NCBI RefSeq assembly: GCF_002776525.5
Contig: NC_045436.1
Location: 165,554,756 to 165,618,755 of the forward strand
Length of the DNA stretch: 64,000 nucleotides
Source of the DNA: Piliocolobus tephrosceles
Lineage: Eukaryota > Chordata > Mammalia > Primates > Cercopithecidae
Direction of reading: 5' to 3'
The notes under the pieces were generated by a model. That model was not told the origin of the DNA and did no database searches. It saw nothing but the letters and a program-made list of their open reading frames with translations. The position numbers and the translations under genes were made by a program. Position 1 is the first letter of the stretch. The number at the start of each line of letters is the position of its first letter. Shown piece by piece: positions 60,744 to 64,000 of this stretch.

Positions 60744-61429
60744 TGACTCAACAGACCCCCTCGTGGCTGAGGGGACCTCAGAGAAGACTTAGAAGCTGAA
60801 TTTCTGGCCATGATGGGTTGGGAGGTGGGACATGCCTGCTTAAACCCCCTTGCTAACCACCATTAGGCTTTCTTTCCTAAGGGTTCTACAGAAACCAGCA
60901 CTTTGAAGAAACTTGCTGCACCCTAGATATCAACCAGTTGCTTAACACTTCCCCTCTTTTTTGCAGATTTGACAAAGCAACCAACCAAATGTCCTTCCTG
61001 ATAAGAGACCACAGACCATGGAGTGGTTCTTAACTGTCTATACAGGATGCATAATGAGGATTTTCATGTCCTCTGCTTCACCCTTTGCTATCAGAGGGCC
61101 AAAAAGTTCACCCTGGGATCACGTTGATGCTGCCATTCTTTGTACATGTGACTCGGATGGGGCATGAAGCTTAATTGAACATACGCCCGTTTCTCCTTTC
61201 GTAAATATGTATGGCTCCTCCTATAGCGTATTAAATATGAATATTTGGTCACCCTGCTCAGCATAAATTCCCATTCCCTTTGCCCTTCCCTTGAAATGTC
61301 TGTTTCTGGCTACTGACAGAAGGCTATGCTACCCAGCTGTCAGAATGACCGCACTGCAGTCTGCAAGGCTTTAGAAGAAATAAAGTCCTCCTTTCCAAAT
61401 TTGTGAACTTCATCATTCTTAAGTTGACA
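60744..61429 (+). mobile_element. ERV-type solo LTR (probable ERV1), about 686 bp
   Basis: The block begins tgactcaacag and ends aagttgaca, the TG...CA form of an LTR. It carries AATAAA (61,378-61,383) about 45 bp before its end, as in an R-U5 region. 'gcccttcccttgaaatgtct' and 'gtcagaatgaccgcactgca' are parts of a repeat I have seen as an LTR; family not assigned. No short target-site duplication is evident, so the ends are provisional. No internal viral genes. Confidence 0.6.
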
Positions 61430-61472
61430 TGGATGTGGGGGCATGTGCACATGCATGTGTGTGTGTTTTCTT

Positions 61473-61768
61473 TTTTTTTATGTTGAGATGGAGTCTCACT
61501 CTGTCGTCAAGGCTGGAGTGCAGTGGTGCAGTCTTGGCTCACTGCAAGCTCCGCCTCCCAGGTTCACACCATTCTCCTGCCTCAGCCTCCCGAGTAGCTG
61601 GGACTACAGGCACGCGCCACCACGCCTGGCTAATTTTGTTTTGTAGTTTTAGTAGAGACAGGATTTCACCATATTAGGCAGGATGGTCTGATCTCCTGAC
61701 CTCGTGATCCACCCACCTCGGCCTCCCCAAGTGCTGGGATTACAGGTGTGAGCCACTGTGCCCTGCCA
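61473..61768 (-). mobile_element. AluS/Y-like, antisense, with perfect 16-bp target-site duplication
   Basis: The T-run is at left and the end 'gagccactgtgccctgcc' at right. The flanking repeat gtgtgtgtgttttctt is perfect (61,457-61,472 and 61,771-61,786). Confidence 0.95.
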
Positions 61769-61786
61769 AAGTGTGTGTGTTTTCTT

Positions 61787-63521
61787 CCTAAAAAGTTTTT
61801 GACATTTTGACACTCTGACCTAATTTTAGGCATCAGATTTTCAGTTTTACATGTCTCTATTACAAGTAAGCATGAAATTGGCCCTGTACTCCCTTCTGTA
61901 ACTTTTGCCTTCTTGATTTGAGTAAGACTGTTTGAGGGAGTTTACAATTTAATTAAAAGGCTATCTTGTGTTGGACATGAAACCTCAGGCTAGGAAAAAA
62001 GTCCCTCTTACCTGTCTATCCCTTTGACATGACCATGAGTGTCTCCCTTAGACTCTTGGTCTGCAGTGGCTGAAGTGATTCCAAGCATCTTCCATTGTGG
62101 ATGCTGAAGTCCAGATTCCTCTTAGGACCAAGGCACTTATTTCCAGCTGGCAGTGCATTGTTGTGCAAGCTCACAATTGAGGCATGCCCGTGTAATTGCC
62201 CTAGTTTAAGGGTACTCTGTCCCCCAGGTTAGTCCCCTCCCAAGGACAGCCCCTACCCAAAACTGGTCCATGATTTCTGAAGGATCATTCAAACTTTAAA
62301 ACTTCGCATGGTGTAGGTTCATATTTTTGTTGCAGCTGCATTGAATTTCAACTCCTCCTTCCGTCCAATCCTATTGACCTCACTTCCCCACAGGGTACTC
62401 CCTAGTGCAGGCTAATTGCCATATCAGAATCTTCTTCCTGTAGTAGCAGACCTAAGATACCATCTTCTAATGGAGCACTATGCTTTCAGAAAACTCTCAT
62501 TCAGATTTTTAATTACAAATATAGTGATTTTCAAGACCTAGTGAGCTATTCCTATGTGTTTGAGTTTGCTTAACATTTTCTATTTCATCATCACTATTCC
62601 TTGAGATCACCACTATTATTATTCCCATTTTACAGATGAACAAATTGAGACAGAGGATAAATAGCTTGTCCATAGTCACATACTACATTCCGGCTAGCCT
62701 TTTGTTAGAGATGAGTCAAGAGACAAGAAGTGCAGCCTTCAGGCATTCTTCCCTCAAATTTCTCAAGAAGGCCAGAAGGCCACAGATGCTGCATCTGATT
62801 ATGTTTAATCCACTCCAAAAAATAGGACCCCAAGTAGAGGGCCTCATTACTCATGCAGAAAACTCTTGATTGTAAATCTTGCTTCTCTGAAATATGGGTG
62901 GCTATGATGTGATGCCAGAATTTTTTTTTTAATACTTCCTGCCGTGCTGCATCATTTTCTTGGACAGAGTAGTGTAAGTCTGTCTTTCATTCTGTCCCTA
63001 TCTGAATATACTAGTCAAAATTCCTTGACATTTGTATCTGATGCTATTTTTCTCATTTCACTGATGATTAAAACGTCCTGCACCCTTTCTGCCTTTGGTC
63101 CTTTTGCTTGGTTTCTTGGGAGAACAACATAGGTTTTGAAGTTAGCATTTAAAGTGTCCATTTAAAAAATGGCTTTGTGTATGTAACGTTATTTTGTGAG
63201 CATTTTCTCATGTCACTAGCCATTTTCTGAACATAAAATTTATATTCTAATTAATTAATATCACCCTATTGATGGACACAGGGTTATGCCTGCTTCTTTT
63301 TTTCCATTTAATAATGATATGATGTATTTAATTTCTACCTCTTTAAATTTTACTTAGGTTAGGTTCCTATAAATTGGATTACTGTGTCAAAAATTATCAG
63401 TCCTTTGAAACTTTTGATAAATAATGCTAAATTTGTTTTCAGAGAAGCTTTTCTTTTATCAATTTAATTTCTACCACCAATAAACAAAAATGCTTTTGCT
63501 TAGAAAAAGTGACAATTTGAT
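61787..63521. other. Intergenic DNA with a MIR and unassigned old repeats
   Basis: A MIR is listed separately. Stretches 62,080-62,460 and 63,190-63,490 ('ctattgatggacacagggtt') look like old repeats, the latter possibly antisense L1/MER-type, but are not assigned. Confidence 0.5.
62540..62705 (+). repeat. MIR fragment
   Basis: 'attattattcccattttaca', 'gatgaacaaattgagacaga' and 'cttgtccatagtcacatact' are the MIR core. Confidence 0.75.
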
Positions 63522-63534
63522 CTATTAAATTGTT

Positions 63535-63823
63535 TTTGTTGTTGTTGTTGTTTTTTTTTTTTTTTTTTTTTGAGATGGAGTCTGGCTCTGTCGCCCAGGC
63601 TGGAGTACAGTGGCCGGATCTCAGCTCACTGCAAGCTCCGCCTCCCGGGTTTACGCCATTCTCCTGCCTCAGCCTCTGGAGTAGCTGGGATTACAGGCGC
63701 CCGCCACCTCGCCCGGCTAGTTTTTCGTATTTTTTAGTAGAGACGGGGTTTCACCGTGTTAGCCAGGATGGTCTCAGCCTCCCAAAGTGCTGGGATTACA
63801 GGCTTGAGCCACCGCACCCGGCC
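63535..63823 (-). mobile_element. Young AluY (Old World monkey AluYR-like), antisense, internally deleted
   Basis: The poly(T) run follows a GTT-rich stretch. 'gtggccggatctcagctcac', 'acctcgcccggctagttttt' and 'ggcttgagccaccgcacccg' are variants I associate with cercopithecid AluY. About 30 bp after 'ccaggatggtctc' are missing. The flanks repeat tattaaattgtt (63,523-63,534 and 63,824-63,835), 12 bp perfect. Confidence 0.93.
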
Positions 63824-64000
63824 TATTAAATTGTTGTATAATTAAATTTCCATTTGCTATTTGATTTTTCTTATTGATCTTTTAGAATCACTTTAAAAAC
63901 ACTTACCTTTATTGTGTCACTCTTATATTCAATGTGTTTCCCACTTTGCAGTTTGCCTTGGTGTGAACTTTGATTAGAATATCTATTTCTGTTTTGTTTT

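Noticed and set aside
1..64000. CRISPR arrays, operons, phage or plasmid features
   Set aside because: The window is vertebrate nuclear DNA. The periodic array at 59.9-60.2 kb has no spacers and is a minisatellite.
1..64000. tRNA, rRNA or snRNA genes
   Set aside because: I saw no cloverleaf with A/B-box spacing outside Alu/MIR-derived sequence and no rRNA or snRNA segment. A tRNAscan or Rfam search was not possible.

Overview
This is nuclear DNA from a primate, most likely an Old World monkey. It carries Alu, L1, MIR, L2, MaLR/ERVL and ERV1-type repeats and a vertebrate CpG island. The two youngest-looking Alus (38,207-38,511 and 63,535-63,823) carry variants I associate with cercopithecid AluYR subfamilies, such as a 'CTCAAGCCTG' promoter segment and, read on the minus strand, a 'GGCTTGAGCC'-type end. 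The species call rests on memory of those variants, not on a search.

The only protein-coding gene I can support is the 5' part of SLIT2, on the minus strand. Four coding exons are visible: exon 1 (17,799-17,977, start codon, signal peptide, LRRNT cap) and three 72-bp leucine-rich-repeat exons (15,069-15,140, 13,867-13,938, 2,977-3,048). All have canonical splice sites and the same phase, and they encode residues 1-132 without interruption. The left end of the window lies in intron 4. A long CpG island (about 16.5-20.2 kb) surrounds exon 1. It contains a minus-strand TATA box with GC boxes near 19.89 kb, which would give a 5' leader of about 1.9 kb if used.

From 1 to about 27.1 kb (introns 1-4, promoter, about 7 kb upstream) I see no Alu and no clear L1, only short ancient MIR, L2 and hAT fragments. 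Such depletion is typical of developmental regulators.

From 27.1 to 64 kb the window is SLIT2 upstream intergenic DNA. It holds five L1 blocks (27.15-29.48, 30.90-31.77, 38.93-39.81, 46.95-48.00, 52.09-55.73 kb), eleven Alu copies or fragments, several LTRs (33.68-34.33, 45.75-46.24, 52.87-53.25, 56.95-57.26, 60.74-61.43 kb), a DNA-transposon-like repeat whose end has become a 59-bp minisatellite (59,886-60,222), and microsatellites. I see no second gene there.

No new molecular system is evident. The most checkable oddities are the L1-tail/MIR-head duplication (31.7 and 34.5 kb), the 59-bp minisatellite, a perfect 20-bp palindrome in intron 4, the TATA/GC-box arrangement, and a possible conserved non-coding block near 50.8-51.2 kb. 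Repeat family names are from memory, and boundaries are approximate unless a target-site duplication is cited.
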